From Stagonosporopsis chrysanthemi (Eukaryota > Ascomycota > Dothideomycetes > Pleosporales > Didymellaceae): a DNA stretch of 64,000 nt. The notes beneath the pieces are model-generated. The model had not been told where the DNA came from. It made no database searches and saw only the letters and a list, made by a program, of their open reading frames with translations. Where the stretch lies: positions 18,499 to 82,498 of the forward strand of contig JAFISE010000132.1 of the NCBI GenBank assembly GCA_022560025.1, read 5' to 3'. A program made the translations under genes and the position numbers. Positions 42,748-55,044 of this stretch are shown piece by piece (the first letter of the stretch is position 1; every line of letters begins with the position of its first letter).

Positions 42748-43764
42748 TCAATTCCTCTGCCTCACCTGCCCCTTGACGTCTGCCACCCCGCTCGCCCTCA
42801 GCGGCACGCCGTTCCCCTCCTTCGCTCCGCTGACGTGCGCCAACCGCACCAACTCGTCCATCATCGCGTTTCGCGTCCGCTCCACAAGCGCATCCACATC
42901 GGCGGGCCCCAGTCCCTTGGTGGGGATGGCAGGCAGGATGCTAACATCCACGACGCCCGGGCGCACAATCTTGTTCTTCATGTCCAGCACGTGTGTGTAG
43001 TTGGCACACACGACGGGAACGACAGGGACCTGGGCCTGGACGGCGAGATGGAAGGCGCCCTTCTTGAACGGCAGCAGTGCGGGCTCTGCGGCGTACGAGC
43101 GCGTGCCCTCGGGGAAGATGAAGACGGACTGGCGGTCTTTCTGCATGGTGGCAGCGGCGCCGTCGAAGGCTGCGCGGGCGGTGGCGCGGTTGGCGCGGTC
43201 GATGAAGACGGTTTTGCTGAGCGACATGAACTGGCCGAGGAAGGGGGTGTATTTGAGCGAGGATTTGGCGGTGACGGAGCAGTATTGGGGGAACATGCAG
43301 CCGAGCATGAGGACGTCGAGTTCGCTGTGCCAATGTCAGTGCTGGTCTCGGACCCCCAGAGTGTGTGTGCATAAGTAAAAGAGTGCAAGGGAGACTCACG
43401 TCTGGTGGTTGCCCACAAACACAGCCGGCCTTGTATCCAGCGCCTCCTTCCCGCCCTTCCTGCCCCCCTCTTCCCTGCCGCCAACCTCATCCACCCTGAA
43501 CGTCACGCCGGTAATGATCCACATCAGCCACTTGAACGCCCTGCCGACCGTCCACTGACTCAGCCCGCCATACCCAACGGCGCGCAGCGCGATGCTCGCT
43601 ACAACACCATAGCTCGCGCACACGGCCAGCATCGCAAAGGCGGTGATGCTGAAGGCGATGAAGGAGGCGCGTTGGGCGAGCGGCTCAGGGAGCACCAAAG
43701 CCAGGCCGCGCAGCAGCATGGTGAGCGCGACGGGGAAGGCGGAGAGGTAGAGGAGCCAGCTCAT
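42748..43764 (-). CDS. SLC1: 1-acyl-sn-glycerol-3-phosphate acyltransferase
   Basis: This enzyme acylates lysophosphatidic acid to phosphatidic acid in the endoplasmic reticulum. The product is 313 aa: exon 1 is 43400-43764, exon 2 is 42748-43324, and the intron is 75 nt (GTGAGT...CACAG). The splice rebuilds motif I as VGNHQTELDVLMLG, giving the catalytic HxxxxD. KSSLKYTPFLGQFMSLSKTVFIDR is motif II, FIFPEGTRSY is motif III and VPVVPVVCANY is motif IV. Two N-terminal membrane segments precede (WLLYLSAFPVALTMLLRGLA and FIAFSITAFAMLAVCASYGV). A basic Gly/Glu insert (GGREEGGRKGGKEA) stands before motif I. The symbol is by homology to yeast Slc1. The start at 43764 is the first ATG and gives the expected N-terminal helices. 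Confidence 0.92.
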
Positions 43765-44495
43765 GCTGGGTTGTGGGCGCGGGCAATTGGGCTGCGGTGT
43801 TGTGGCGTGGGCATGCGATTGCGGGGGCGTGTGTGTGCGTGTGGATTGTTAGGCCGTGGGCGCGAGTGCGGGCAGTTGTCGGTGATTGAGCGCGGGGCGC
43901 GTGGTAGCAAGGCGTATGGAAGCGAGTGAAGCGCGAGGTGTGCAGTTGTGAGAAACAGCAGAGACGAGGCTGGCCAGACCAACAGCGTGTCGGTGCCGGT
44001 GCTAGGTCGAGTCCACAGCGGGGCCTACTTTTTTTGCACCTGGAGTCCGAGGTCCGCTGCCCGATCTCGCTAAGCTACCCCTGGCTGTGACGTCGTTCCA
44101 CGGTTGCGAGCAGGTCAACGGCCCAACACGACTGTGAATAAAAGATGGCGAGAAAGGCGAAGCTTGCGAGAAGAAGGGGACTGTGTGCAAGTTATCGAGG
44201 TGAGATGGCGCGCGCTAGCTGCACACCTGCCTTCCTCTTCCGTCTTTGCACGCGTGATGTGGTCAGGGACGCCGGCTGTCACATGTACCTTCACATGCAG
44301 ACTGCTGCAGGTCGGAAGGCATGTGGGTTAGTTGTCGTGCTGCAATATTCGACAGAGTCAAGGATTTAATAAGTCGATACGCGGTCAAGGATTTAATAAG
44401 TCGATACGCGGTCAAGGATTTAATAAGTCGATACGCGGTCAAGGTGATAATAAGTCGATACGCGGTCAAGGTGATAATATTGCGATTTCCATTGA
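43765..44495. other. Intergenic with 27-nt tandem repeat
   Basis: The left part is the acyltransferase promoter. The right part holds the tandem array described separately. No gene is called. Confidence 0.45.
44353..44473. repeat. 27-nt tandem repeat array
   Basis: About four and a half copies of a 27-nt unit (core ggtcaaggatttaataagtc then gatacgc) stand head to tail; the last copies carry gtgataataa instead of atttaataa. Units adjoin without spacers, so this is a minisatellite and not a CRISPR array. It starts about 20 nt beyond the stop of the membrane glycoprotein gene. Confidence 0.9.
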
Positions 44496-45717
44496 CTACC
44501 CAACGACCCATTGACATGCACATGGAGCATCCGCGTCACCTCGACTCGAGCGAGCACCAGCACCTGCTAATTCAAGGTCCACACTCTCACCATTCTCCTC
44601 AAGGCCGCCGTCCGAGCCAACAACTACTTTCTCACAATATGGTACACTCCCAGACGCTACCTTGCTCTCCACGAGCTTGAGCTTGTAAGGAAGTGCTGAG
44701 CTCGCCCCTGAAGCTGCGGCATCTGTGTCGGGCGCCGAGTCGCCTTTATTGCTAGCGTAGATGAGCCCCTCTAGAAGCGTGTCGTTGAATGTGCATCGCC
44801 ACAGCGGCTGTTCGGGTGGGAAGTTTGTGTGTCTAGGCTGGCCCTGCATGAGCGGCGAATTCACTCTCTCTTGCCCGAGCTGTTCTTCTCGCAAGATCAC
44901 GGTACGGTTATACATGGCCGAGAAATGAAACTGCGCCTCATCGTCTGTCCCGTTCAGCGCTGTCAACGCGGTTGGTCCAATCTCCGGCGCCTGCTGACCG
45001 CAGTAAACACTTCTGTTCGAGGTTGGAGGGGGTCCCAGTGTCATCATGACCGGCGTTCTGTCATCCCCTAACGACGGCAGGATGCTAAGTTGCAGCAGGG
45101 TGTCGAATGCACACTGCCATGCTCTGGATTCATTACTACGGGCAAGGCATGCTGAGCTTTGCTGTTGAGGGTCATTAATGGGAACGGAAAAAGTCCCACG
45201 TTCAATGGGTCTGATCGAGCTAGTAAGTGTGTCGTTATCTCCCGTTTTCAGGACTTCGGACTGGTTACTGAAGCATGTATTAGCTCTTTTCTCAATTGCA
45301 AGAGGAGGTGTCTTGCTCTGCATGTTTAGACTTCGTGGTCAACAACGCCATGCCCACCGTAAGCAGTACCAGGCCTTGTAGGCCCAGAACGGCGAGCACG
45401 CGGTACTCCACAGACAACTTTCCCCAAGTGCGGGCCCAGAGAGATGTCGGTATGCTTGGTAATGGCTTTTCAAGTACTTCTTGCGTGCTGATGAAAACCT
45501 CCTTCTCGTCCAGGTACGCGCTGACAATGGGCGCGCAGCGTATGCTGTCGTGCTCGAGCGGAACTACTTCAAGCCCATCTTCCACATCTGGCGACCGTGC
45601 TGATTCTGAAGCTGTAGAGGCGCTGTGAGTTCGGACGGGTCGGTAGTGAGCTGGAAATGCTGTATATATGCTAGGCAGCTCTTGGATGCTTCTGACCGAT
45701 CGGCGTGGGAGCTGCAT
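44496..45717 (-). CDS. Single-pass membrane glycoprotein of unknown function
   Basis: This is a conserved-hypothetical type I recall in Pleosporales, with no known role. The model gives 385 aa: exon 1 is 45332-45717, exon 2 is 44496-45267, and the intron is 64 nt (GTCTAA...TTCAG) with a GCTAATAC branch site just before the acceptor. The donor is weak, but the length rebuilds the frame (LLTTNNQSEVLKTGDND). Residues 1-100 are cytosolic in style (MQLPRRSVRSIQELPS), then VLAVLGLQGLVLLTVGMALL forms one transmembrane helix. The outer part shows RGTFSVPINDPQQQSSACLA, NRSVYCGQQAPEIG and PLWRCTFNDTLLEGLIYASN, with several NxS/T sites. Exons carry no signal peptide, so a signal-anchor topology is likely. 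Confidence 0.7.
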
Positions 45718-47205
45718 ATCTGTGAGAAGAGATAATACTGATTAAACCGATGGAAATATGTTAGAAGATAGTGGGGTTAGTCGATACTGGGCCGGCCAGA
45801 GGTAGAATCAAAGAGCGACGAGAAAGTGCATGAACGGAACGTGCAGCCAGCGCATGCCCGGTGGAGATCCAGCAGCCTGCGACTATAAGCTACCATACCT
45901 CCTCAAAAAGCCAAGGTGCCCTGGACGTTCTACACGGAAAGCGGGATCCCACCGACTGCGCCGCAAAGCTGCTGGAGCTTCCTGGCCAGTGCCATGCCCC
46001 AGAGCGACAGCTAGTGTGCTGTGGAAATTATGCTACTGATGGTGCAAAAAGGTACCGTTTCGTTGCATTAACGAAGCAAACAAAAGAAGCAAAAGACCCA
46101 GAGAGGAAGTATTGGGTGGCGCTAAGCATTGGCTCTACGTTCACCATGAAGGCGAGGTGGTCCGTGCCTAAGCGCCTGGTCGATGAAGAGGCGGGCAGAT
46201 CGTCAAAAGTACCGGTTTTCGACTTCGCTGTTTCATGAGGATGCCTTGATAGCGACGAGTTCAGAATGGGTGCGGGTGTGGTAGGGTAGACGCGTCGGCT
46301 CGTGTTTGTGGACGCGTTGAGCCGCCGTGAAGTGGCTGCATCGTGGGTCTCGAGACAACAGTGATCGTTGGATGACGGTTCACGTGGGCTGAAATATGGA
46401 CACCGCATCTGGGCTGATTGAGGTCGCAAGTCGGGGACTAGATTCTTGTCGTGTGTGAGATGAGAGAAAGTGGACGACAGGATCGAGCGCTGACTCATTA
46501 GAAACTCGATGTCAGTACTGATAGCACCTTCCTCTACCTGCAATCCCGCACTGGTGACAGCGACCAAACTAAGTAATAAAATCGAGCCATGTGGCGTCTC
46601 CGCCAATTAGCTACTCCGCTGACCACTTCTTGTCAACCGCATTTCTCAATAGTCACCTTGTGCGACTGCATCAACATACTATAACGTCATATCAGTGGAA
46701 AGCGTCCAGATTCAGCTCTGCCCACTGAACCATACAAGATGTAAAAGCACCGAGGGCCCCAACAGGACAACACGATTTGCTCTGACCGCAAGTCTTCGAA
46801 CGCAGCAGTAGCAGTATTCGTTCTCGTCTCGAATCCTTCGAGCCTGAAAGTGACCATGGGAATAGTTGATATTGTCAGAAGCATTTATCGCTGTATCGCG
46901 GTGCTGAATAGTTGAAAGTGAGTCACAGTGTTTTGTGGCGTAGCCAGTGCCGTTCCAATAGGTTTTCGTCAAGCATAGTACTAACAAGGTGTGACTTCTT
47001 TTATTATTTTTATCACACTCTCTTCACTTCGAAGCACTCTCGCATGAAAAGCTAAAAGAAACCGCGCCTACGCTGAAGACAGAACTGAGATACGAAACGA
47101 ACCCCACAGCCGCACTAGATCAGGGTATTACCAATGCCAAAGAAACATCGAATTCAACAAGGCCGTAACATCATACATCGTTGACAACCCACAATAATCC
47201 ACGAC
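45718..47205. other. 1.5 kb without a supported gene
   Basis: A 192-codon minus-strand frame at 46028-46606 has no ATG at its start (TTG) and no recognisable domain, so it is not called. The right end is downstream of the aquaporin gene. Confidence 0.45.
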
Positions 47206-48779
47206 CTAAGCATAGCTTGACGGCGTACGTCCGAACCTCAACCTCGGCTCCGCATCCGGATGCACACTGCCACCCAGCGCCACATCCTCGCCATGTGCCA
47301 ATTCCGCATGCATCTGATCGTTCGACAACATAGCCGGCGACTCGCGGCGTTCGGTCGCCATCACACTCGCAAGTGCAGGATTCCCTGATCCCACGCCGCG
47401 GTCGCCCAGGTAGCTGAAGCGCCCGATCTGGCTGCCTGTTGTGGTGGCCTGGGGGCGCTGGGGCTGGTACGGTGCCAGGGGGAGGGTGGGTGACTTGTCG
47501 GAGGTGCGTTTGCTGTGGATGGAAGATGCGCTGGAGGGACGGCGGAACTGCGTGCCGTACATGCCCTGGGCGTCGACGGGGTGGTCGGCGCGGCCCTGGC
47601 CATTGGCGACGAGGGTTCCGTCGGGGCCGCCGGCGTTAGCAATTGTGGTCTTTTCGGTGAGCTCGTGGGCGACTTTGTGGGCGTCGTATTCGTTGATGCC
47701 AGCGGCGAGGAGGAGAGCCTTTCTGCGCTCTACGTTGGCGGTGTGGTCGTTGTCCTGGCCGGGGTTGGCGGTTTCGTACTCGAGGACCTTGATGAACTTG
47801 TAGAAGCCGGCTGCGACGATGGCACCCAGCATAGGACCGATCCAGTAGATCCAGTGGTAGGAGGAGAAGGTGTGGTTGACGACTGCTGGGCCGAAGGATC
47901 GGGCCGGGTTGAGAGATCCGCCAGTGAAATACACTCCAGTCAGCTCAGCGATGAAGAGCGCGAGTCCAATGCCTAGCATGGGCGGTCAGTAAACCAACAA
48001 TTGCAACGAGAAAGATGTGACTTACCAACAGGCGCAATGAAAGTACCCTTGTGCTTCTCCGCCGCCAGCATGAAAATAGTAAACACCAACTGCGCAGTCA
48101 AGAACATCTCGATGAACAGTCCCTGCACAACCGACGTGCCACCCCCAAGCGTCGTCCTCACATTAATCAACCCATCACGGGGAAACATACACGCCACCAG
48201 CGCCGCCGCCGTGACGCCGCCCAAGATCTGCACAAAGAAGAGCAGCGCCCCACGCACCCACGGCAGCGCCCCAATAAGACACATGCCCAGCGTGACAGCG
48301 GGATTGAACAATCCACCCGAAATGCGGAAGAACACCCACGCGTTGACCGCGAGCGAGAACCCAAAGCACAGCGCAATGTACTGCAGCTGCTGCGGGTTTG
48401 AGCCAATTTGGGCAACGGTCTGCCCGTCGGATGAGGGGATGCTGTTCGCGACCTGGGTGCCGGAGAGCGCGAACCAGAGGAAGAGCACGGTGCCGACGTA
48501 CTCGCCGCACATGGCGACGAAGTGGTTGCGGATGTTGTCTGGGAGCTTTTTGAGCAAGGGCAAGCGGAGCTCTGCGTCGGTTAGGTGGGCGCGCGGGTTG
48601 GCGGCCTTGGTGAAGGGAATTGCGAAGGCGCGGCCTTGTCTGGGTTCCTGAGGGAGTGTTAGTGTGTGATACGTCTTGTGCATGAGATGGGGTGAGGAGG
48701 CTTGATAATGTTGCTGTCTTGTTATTGTAGTGGAGGGAGCCCTTCACGGCTCGCTGGAAAAACTTACGTTGATGTTCAT
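47206..48779 (-). CDS. Aquaporin (MIP family) with long C-terminal tail
   Basis: MIP channels pass water or small solutes such as glycerol. The product is 466 aa: exons 48768-48779 (12 nt, MNIN), 48026-48647 and 47206-47972; introns are 120 and 53 nt. Six helices include FVAMCGEYVGTVLFLWFALS, LFFVQILGGVTAAALVACMF, IGLALFIAELTGVYF and WIYWIGPMLGAIVAAGFYKF. The two pore motifs are LFNPAVTLG and SLNPARSFGP. The second lacks the Asp that follows NPAR in glycerol facilitators, so a water-type channel is more likely. The C-terminal tail of about 190 residues is hydrophilic, Ser/Pro-rich and probably regulatory. The minute first exon is inferred from ATG AAC ATC AAC followed by GTAAGT; an alternative start inside exon 2 cannot be excluded. 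Confidence 0.9.
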
Positions 48780-50520
48780 AATGTCGAGGAGGGGCCTTGC
48801 CCAGGACTGCCTGCGAAGATGAAGGATAAAATCACCACAATACGGTTCCAACAAACTAGACGTAGAATCAAAGCCGCCTTGAAGTCGAATTGCCAAACAC
48901 ACAAATGAATCTCCTTTCCTTCTCCCACGGGCAAACCCCCCTCATAACTCCCTCCCAACCCTGTCGTCATCATCCTCCATCCAGTCTCCCTAGCCCAAAC
49001 CCTCTCTCCCGCGCCCCAGCCCACGCGAACCGTCATCCATCGTGCACTTAACCCTGTAGCCGCAGCTCTAGGACCATGTGTGTTGAGCCACATCTCATCT
49101 ACGTCCCAAAGCAGCAAAGCGAGCATGCTGGTGCCGATCCTCACGGGCGCCACATGGAGAACGTGTTGCCCATTCGGGACGAGCATGAACTACTCTGGTG
49201 CTATAGCTGCGCTACGCCAGCGCTACGATGAAGCTAGGTGCCGTGGAGCGCTGGAGAGGCGAGATCCAGAGCACGAGGAGGAAGGACTAGGCGGGTCCGA
49301 ACGACGACACAATTTTTAGGGCGCGGGCGCCCCGTTACTAGGCCTGGCGATGGGATTTCGAGATACGGACCGCACGCTGACGTGTAGTGTAACCGTTTTG
49401 CCAAATCCCATCCTCTCTTTGCACGATGGCATGCTCGTCGACCTCTGCTCCCAATATGCAATAGCTGGAGCCGTGCACACCACATCACAAAATCGACATC
49501 AACCAGGCCGCACAATTTGTACAATCTACAATAACCGAATCCGCGCATCGATCAGCTGCACAGTCTCAATTCGCTCCGCCAACTCGCCATAAACAGGTTT
49601 CCTCTAACCCGCCACCACCAGAAGCAGCACACGTCGTTGACGAAATAAGGACCCCTGCTACTCCCAAAGCGGCCTGGGTGTCTGCATTACGTCGTTGGTG
49701 GCTAGAAACTCTCCGATCGCACGACCACTCAAGCCGCAGGACCCTTGTTGAACTTTTACGCCTAGGGACGCCACTCTGGACAGAATCTTTGTTCATGCGA
49801 AACTTTAGGTGGGAAGGCTTGGGAGGAGAGCGCATGGATGAAGCTGACGAGAGGGGTCTGGAAGGCTGAAGACTGACGTCATGTAGTCGCTGGCACGCAT
49901 GAACGTCGAATTGGAGCAGTGCAGGAGGGGACGACGTAGACTAACAGGCGACGCCATTGTGCCGAGTACGATCGCGCTCCATTTCGCCTGATATGTGCCT
50001 GGAGTCCTCGTGTAGCATCTAATGAGATTCTACCTACTTTTATCACCAACGGGTGCAAGTTTGGAAAAAGGATTGTGGGGTACCAAATGCATTTGCTTAT
50101 GTATCTAGCTCAAGCCCGCCGCAGCCGCTGCATCAACCCAGCTACCAGCACATCCAGTACGAGATAACCGAATCTCTGACTAGATGGCTGGGCGCAAGAG
50201 CCAAAAGGTGTCACGATGACAAGCGGACAGTAGCAGCAGCGTCGGCTACTCTTGCAGTATTCAAGTCACATACGAAATCTTCCAATGCCTGGACCTCAAG
50301 CGAGGCCGAACTCCGTCCCAATGCAAAGGGTATCGATGCTTACAGTCTGAAAGACATGCGCCTGGCGCCTTTCGGGAATTACTGGAGTCGAGGACTGTTG
50401 CAGAGTCGGTCGTCGACCGGGGAATGGAGTGAAAAAATGAACAAGGAATGCTGCGCTGTACAGTCAAGTCAATGGTGGAGCAAGGGCAAACCACTTCTCC
50501 GCCCGAGCTGGTCTACAATC
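48780..50520. other. 1.7 kb intergenic region
   Basis: The left part is the aquaporin promoter. Frames at 48776-49186 and 49234-49835 have no family resemblance. No gene or RNA is called. Confidence 0.45.
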
Positions 50521-53500
50521 TCACAAGTTGACTACCCTAGTATCGTCGTTGAGAAATTGTCGGCGGTATTTGGCAATCTCAACCGCGATACCATTGGGGT
50601 CTTTGATGTTCCTCTGGCGAAGGTCTTTCAAGACGGTTCGCAAACCGTCGTTCCACTGTTGCTTCTCTGCCTGCGTCTTGCCTGGATTGGCGGTCCCGAG
50701 CTGAACGAGAAGTTTCTCACCTACATGGAAGATGTCAGTCTGCGTACAAGGGGCGGGTCGAACAAACGTGAATAGAAAGTCCTCTGTAACACGCACCAGT
50801 GATACCCATGCCCCGGAAATGCTGATTTGGGCATTCAGGGTCGTTGCAGGATCCACCCGCAGATTCGAACGGGCACAAAGGCTTGTCAAGGTCAATCTGG
50901 TGACTGTATGTCATGGACAAGAAGCCGCCATCAACCTCTTGCGAGAAGTTGGGGTGGTAGCGATAAGACTTGAACATGCGAAGGGGACTTTCATAAGGAG
51001 TGAACGCGGGTGGCTCAGGCTTTTCCTCTACAGGCACCTGGCACTGTCAGCATGACCTCACATAATGTGGAAGTACTTACGTTGAGTGGCTGTTCAGCAA
51101 CCGGCACAATCGCTGCCGATGTCTGTGATTGCAACTGAGGTGCTAGATCGTCAGCAATGTTAGCATCCTGTTGAGCCACCTGACTCTGTGACTCTGAGCT
51201 TCCGAGCTCTGACTGTGTCTCGCCATCTGAATCAGAGTCTGAGTCATCGGAGGAGTCGTCAGAAGACGTAGCGATATCCATGGCTCCATCATCTGCGTCT
51301 TCAAGGGACGATGCCTCAGGCTGAACGTCTCCAGCTTGAGGGACGTCAACTGCAGACACAACCTCGGTAATCTCTTCGTCCACATCTGGCGGTTCGTAGG
51401 CCTCTTCGTCTTCTGTTGAGACTTGCGATTGTCCAATAGACTGTGTCTGGTCCACCGGCGGCTCTGGTAGCTGAGCCTGCTGTGATGCAGGTTCAGAGAC
51501 CCGCTCATCAATAGCAGATATATTGACAGCCGTGGTCTGCACAGCCTCTTCGTTCGCAATGGTTTCTTCTGGCTCGTACTCTTCCTCGTACGCCTCTTCA
51601 GACGATTCTGACATCTCAACCTCGCCTTCTTCAGAAAGTGGCGTGGCAGTCACGATGTTCTGATGCGCTTGAGATTCCGGCGCTTGTATCATGGAAACAT
51701 CGACCTTGGTATTGATCTCCACAGGCGGTGGTGAGTAGAAGTCTTCTTCATCGTCCATTGGCGTGGCTGAGGCACGGTCGTTACGCATGTTCATGTCGCG
51801 TGGCGCCTCCATAGGTGGTGCATTTAGACTCGTCGTAGACTGCGAGTCTTGCAACGCAACTGTGGACTGCTTCTGCACCGGCAGTGGTGCAGAATCAGGT
51901 GCAGTGCGTGCAAACACACTAGGCACGCCCTGACCAAGTCCAGGGAGGAAACCGAACTGCGGGGGATCAGGCCGGCTTGTGACAGAAACGTGTGTTTGCA
52001 TCTCGGCCCGCCCGGTAGTAGAGGCAGCTTCTTCCTGAGTCGGAGACGCAGCCAACTCATTGGACGTAGTATTCAAGGACGACTCCTGCGCGTTCCCAGT
52101 CTTTGGGAGAGATTCAGCCTCGGGCGACTTGGCACGGTCGATCTCGTCTTTCGTTGCTTGCATATCAGCATGCGACATGCCTTCAGTGTCTATGCCGAGA
52201 TCTTCCAGTTCCTTGGTCAACCGCTCTTTATCTTGCATGATGCGCTCGTTATTTGCCTTTAATCGTTCCAGATCTTTAGTAAGTCGAGCCATCTCTGCCT
52301 CGTTGCTAGCGATCTCATCGTTGAGAGAAGGCAGCTGTTCCTGAATCTCGGTTCGACGACGTCGCTTACGCTCCCGTGATGAGTCTCCGCTAGAAGCGCT
52401 TGCAGCGGTGGAGATGTCCCCAGTCGAAGTGCTTGGGAAAGCGGTCGTTGATTGTTGCTTCGCAGGTATTCCTGAGGGCGTGTTGGTTGTTGTGGCGGCA
52501 GCTGACGCCGCTACGGTCGCAGCCTCTGCCGCCTCTTTGATCCGTTTCTGCTCCGCTAACTTCTTCTTAAGGGTCAGCTTCAAGGCCGCTAGCTCCTGCT
52601 CTTTTGTGCTGAGCTCGCCAGTCCGCGCAATGGTCGCAGGCGTTTGCGGACCGGGTGTGCTGACGGCAGAGGCTGCAGCTGGCACAGGTGGACGAGGCGG
52701 GAATCCGGGTATGGACGCTGGAGGCTGTCGAATGACAGACGGACCTGAAGTGGCCTGGTCATCGTCAATGTCCATATCGCTTCCGTTGGACTCCTCATCG
52801 CTGACTTCAATAATCATGGAATCATCTTGGTGTGTGTGCGGCGACTGGCCAAATGGGCGGTTGTATGGAGTCACTGATCCACGTGGCGTAGAAACAGAAG
52901 AATCAGAAGGCGCCGGACGCTTTTGTGGAATAGCCTGCGGCTGCCTTGAAGGTGTTGACGCCCCGTTACTTGTAGTCGGTGGCGCGTTCATGAACAGCCC
53001 TGGTATACCATTAAATTGCGGTGCTGCAGAGCCTGAGCCGGGCGTCTGCGGATGTTGAACAGCCGATTGCGTGGACGTGGGCTTCGGTACGGCGCTGTTG
53101 GCAGACCCAGCATTCTGCTTGCTTTGTGCCTTGAGTGCCTCGAGCCGCTGTTTGATCAACTCCGTCTGGCGTGCCTTCTGCTCGTCTGTGACCGGTGGCT
53201 TCTTCGTCGGCGTCATGGCTGCCTGTGGCGTGCTGATACCCGTTGCAGGAGAGCCAGTCGCCGCAGATGGAGACTGTTGAGGAGGGCTAGCTTTGGCTGG
53301 GCCAGACTGTCTTGCCAACTTGGCTGCCTTCAGCCGCGCCAGATAGTCTTTGCGATCTACAGGCGAAGGAGCAGCGCTTGTGCCTGACGCAGCAGCAGCA
53401 ATGTTAGTGGTCAATGAAGGTACAGCCTTTTGCGGAACGCTCGTCGCTGATGTTGAAGCCGGATGGTCGATCGACGGCTTTGTGGCAGCTGTGCCATTGG

Positions 53501-54436
53501 CTTTGGGGGGCGGGATAGGCTCAGGTTCAGAAGGCAGATTCATGTTGCGGTACATGCTCCTGAGAAGCTCCAGGTCGACACTCTCTTTGGCCAAGGCGTG
53601 GTAGCCGATGTTGTTCGCGTTCAATAGCCGAATAAACTGCTTTACTTCCTCACGCTGTTGCTGCACCAAGTCCATCTCATTCACCGTTGTTTGGGCGTGC
53701 TGCGTGCGTTTTGCCTTGGAAAGTTGCTGTATTGTCTGCCCAGCGGAGGGCTTGTCTGGGTTGTAAGCATCTGCGGCGTGTGAGGATGCGGCCGGTGGCT
53801 GAGGCGCAGACCGAGGAGGCTCATATCGTTGGCGCATGGCAATGCCTGCTGGACCTGACGGGGCACGCGAAATTGCCTCCGGATCGCTGACCTCGCCATC
53901 TTCCCGTTCGCTGTCCATCACTTCTTGCACGCGCTCGACTGGAGCAGCCGACAACGGAGCGGCAGTGGGCCGTGGGGGGAAATGCGGACTGAAAGCGATC
54001 GGTATGGCTGGAGATTGCGGTGTGTGTGGAATTGAGGGGGGCGGGAAACCGAGACTGGGCATTGGTGGTGGCATCATGCCACTCTGCATGCTGCTCTGCA
54101 TCAATTGTAGCCACTCGGGAGGCAGCTGCGGCGGCCAGCCTAGGCCTAGCTGAACGTCAGTGTCCGCAGAAACAGGTTAAACTGTCAAGCAATTTTTCAC
54201 TCACTAGAAGCGGGGAATTGGGGCAGGTTGCGCTGGTTCTCTGCATGGCCTGGCTGTGGCGCGTATGGCTGTGGTTGTGGCTGTGGCTGTGGGGGATACT
54301 GCTGGAGACCGGGGAGAGTCCAACCTGGCGGCGGTGGAAGAGCTGGCGCTTGCCCATCCTGCTGCGCGCCATAGTGAGGCTGCTGTGGAAATGGAAAAGG
54401 AAAGGGCATCCCGGGTGGGAAGTTGCTGTTCGCCAT
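50521..54436 (-). CDS. Red1/ZFC3H1-type zinc-finger protein
   Basis: The C-terminal zinc finger, KPLCPFESAGGSCNDPECPNQ then HFRGMG, is the CCCH-type 'putative zinc-finger' of Schizosaccharomyces Red1 and animal ZFC3H1, scaffolds of the nuclear RNA-decay complex MTREC/PAXT. The product is 1245 aa from exons 54205-54436, 51081-54145, 50797-51037 and 50521-50720; introns are 59, 43 and 76 nt. The N-terminus is Pro/Gln-rich (MANSNFPPGMPFPFPFPQQP). A central EEVKQFIRLLNANNIGYHAL segment and a coiled coil (NDEIASNEAEMARLTKDLER) follow, then a long acidic disordered region (SEEAYEEEYEPEE). After the finger, GEKLLVQLGTANPGKTQAEK and a helical end close the protein. Homology rests mainly on the finger and the domain order. 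Confidence 0.82.
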
Positions 54437-55044
54437 GACGGCAGGAGCGCAGCGCGTCGAGGAAGGAGCTATCGGTATGCGCGCAGTTCAGTGCATCGAG
54501 CGGGAAAAGGCTTCGTCGTGATCTAGAGCCGCTACTGCAAGATGCGCAATGTCGGCTGAGTGCGCGCTCACTCTGCAAGTGGGTGGTCGAGGCTCGTCGC
54601 GGGGAGGTGAGAGCTGCTGCTGCAGTTGATGATCTCCAAAATCAGAGGCCGCGGCGCACTGGTCACGTGCAGGACGCGCTCTGGCGGTCGTTGGTCGGTG
54701 GACGGACGTCGGAGCGCAGTTCGCAGTGCCCGGTGGTCGATCACGATCCAGGCCGAGAGTGCGCTGGCGCCCACGCTGGCGGCTCGCGTTGCCATAGTAA
54801 ACAAGACGATCAACAGCTGCCGCCCGCCCGCGCGCGTGCACGTCTCTCTCCGCAAAGTCATCTTGTATTACCTGCATCTCGATTCACGCTGCACGGCGCA
54901 TTGTTGCTGCATCATTGTACATAGGTCCTGACAGCCTGCGGCTTTTTGTTTTGCGCAGGCCCTCCCCAACACCGCATTCCCCGCATGATGCGCGACATCG
55001 ACACGACCCAGTAGACCCGTCGCTCTTGCCGCCAAACGCAAAAC
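54437..55044. promoter_or_regulatory. Divergent promoter between Red1-type and myosin genes
   Basis: About 608 nt separates the two ATGs on opposite strands, so both 5' regions and promoters must lie here. The sequence is GC-rich with no evident TATA box, which suits housekeeping genes. Confidence 0.55.

Noticed and set aside
44353..44473. Possible CRISPR-like array
   Set aside because: Units are directly adjoining with no spacers, and the genome is fungal.
45292..45323. Apparent frameshift between two overlapping frames
   Set aside because: A 64-nt intron with a good branch site and acceptor restores one frame, so a mutation is not needed.
46028..46606. 192-codon frame with a hydrophobic start
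   Set aside because: Its first codon is TTG, not ATG, and no domain or cysteine pattern supports it.
50053..50775. Plus-strand frame of 240 codons
   Set aside because: Its right third is antisense to the last exon of the Red1-type gene and the rest has no domain; the minus-strand exons carry the zinc finger and helical end.
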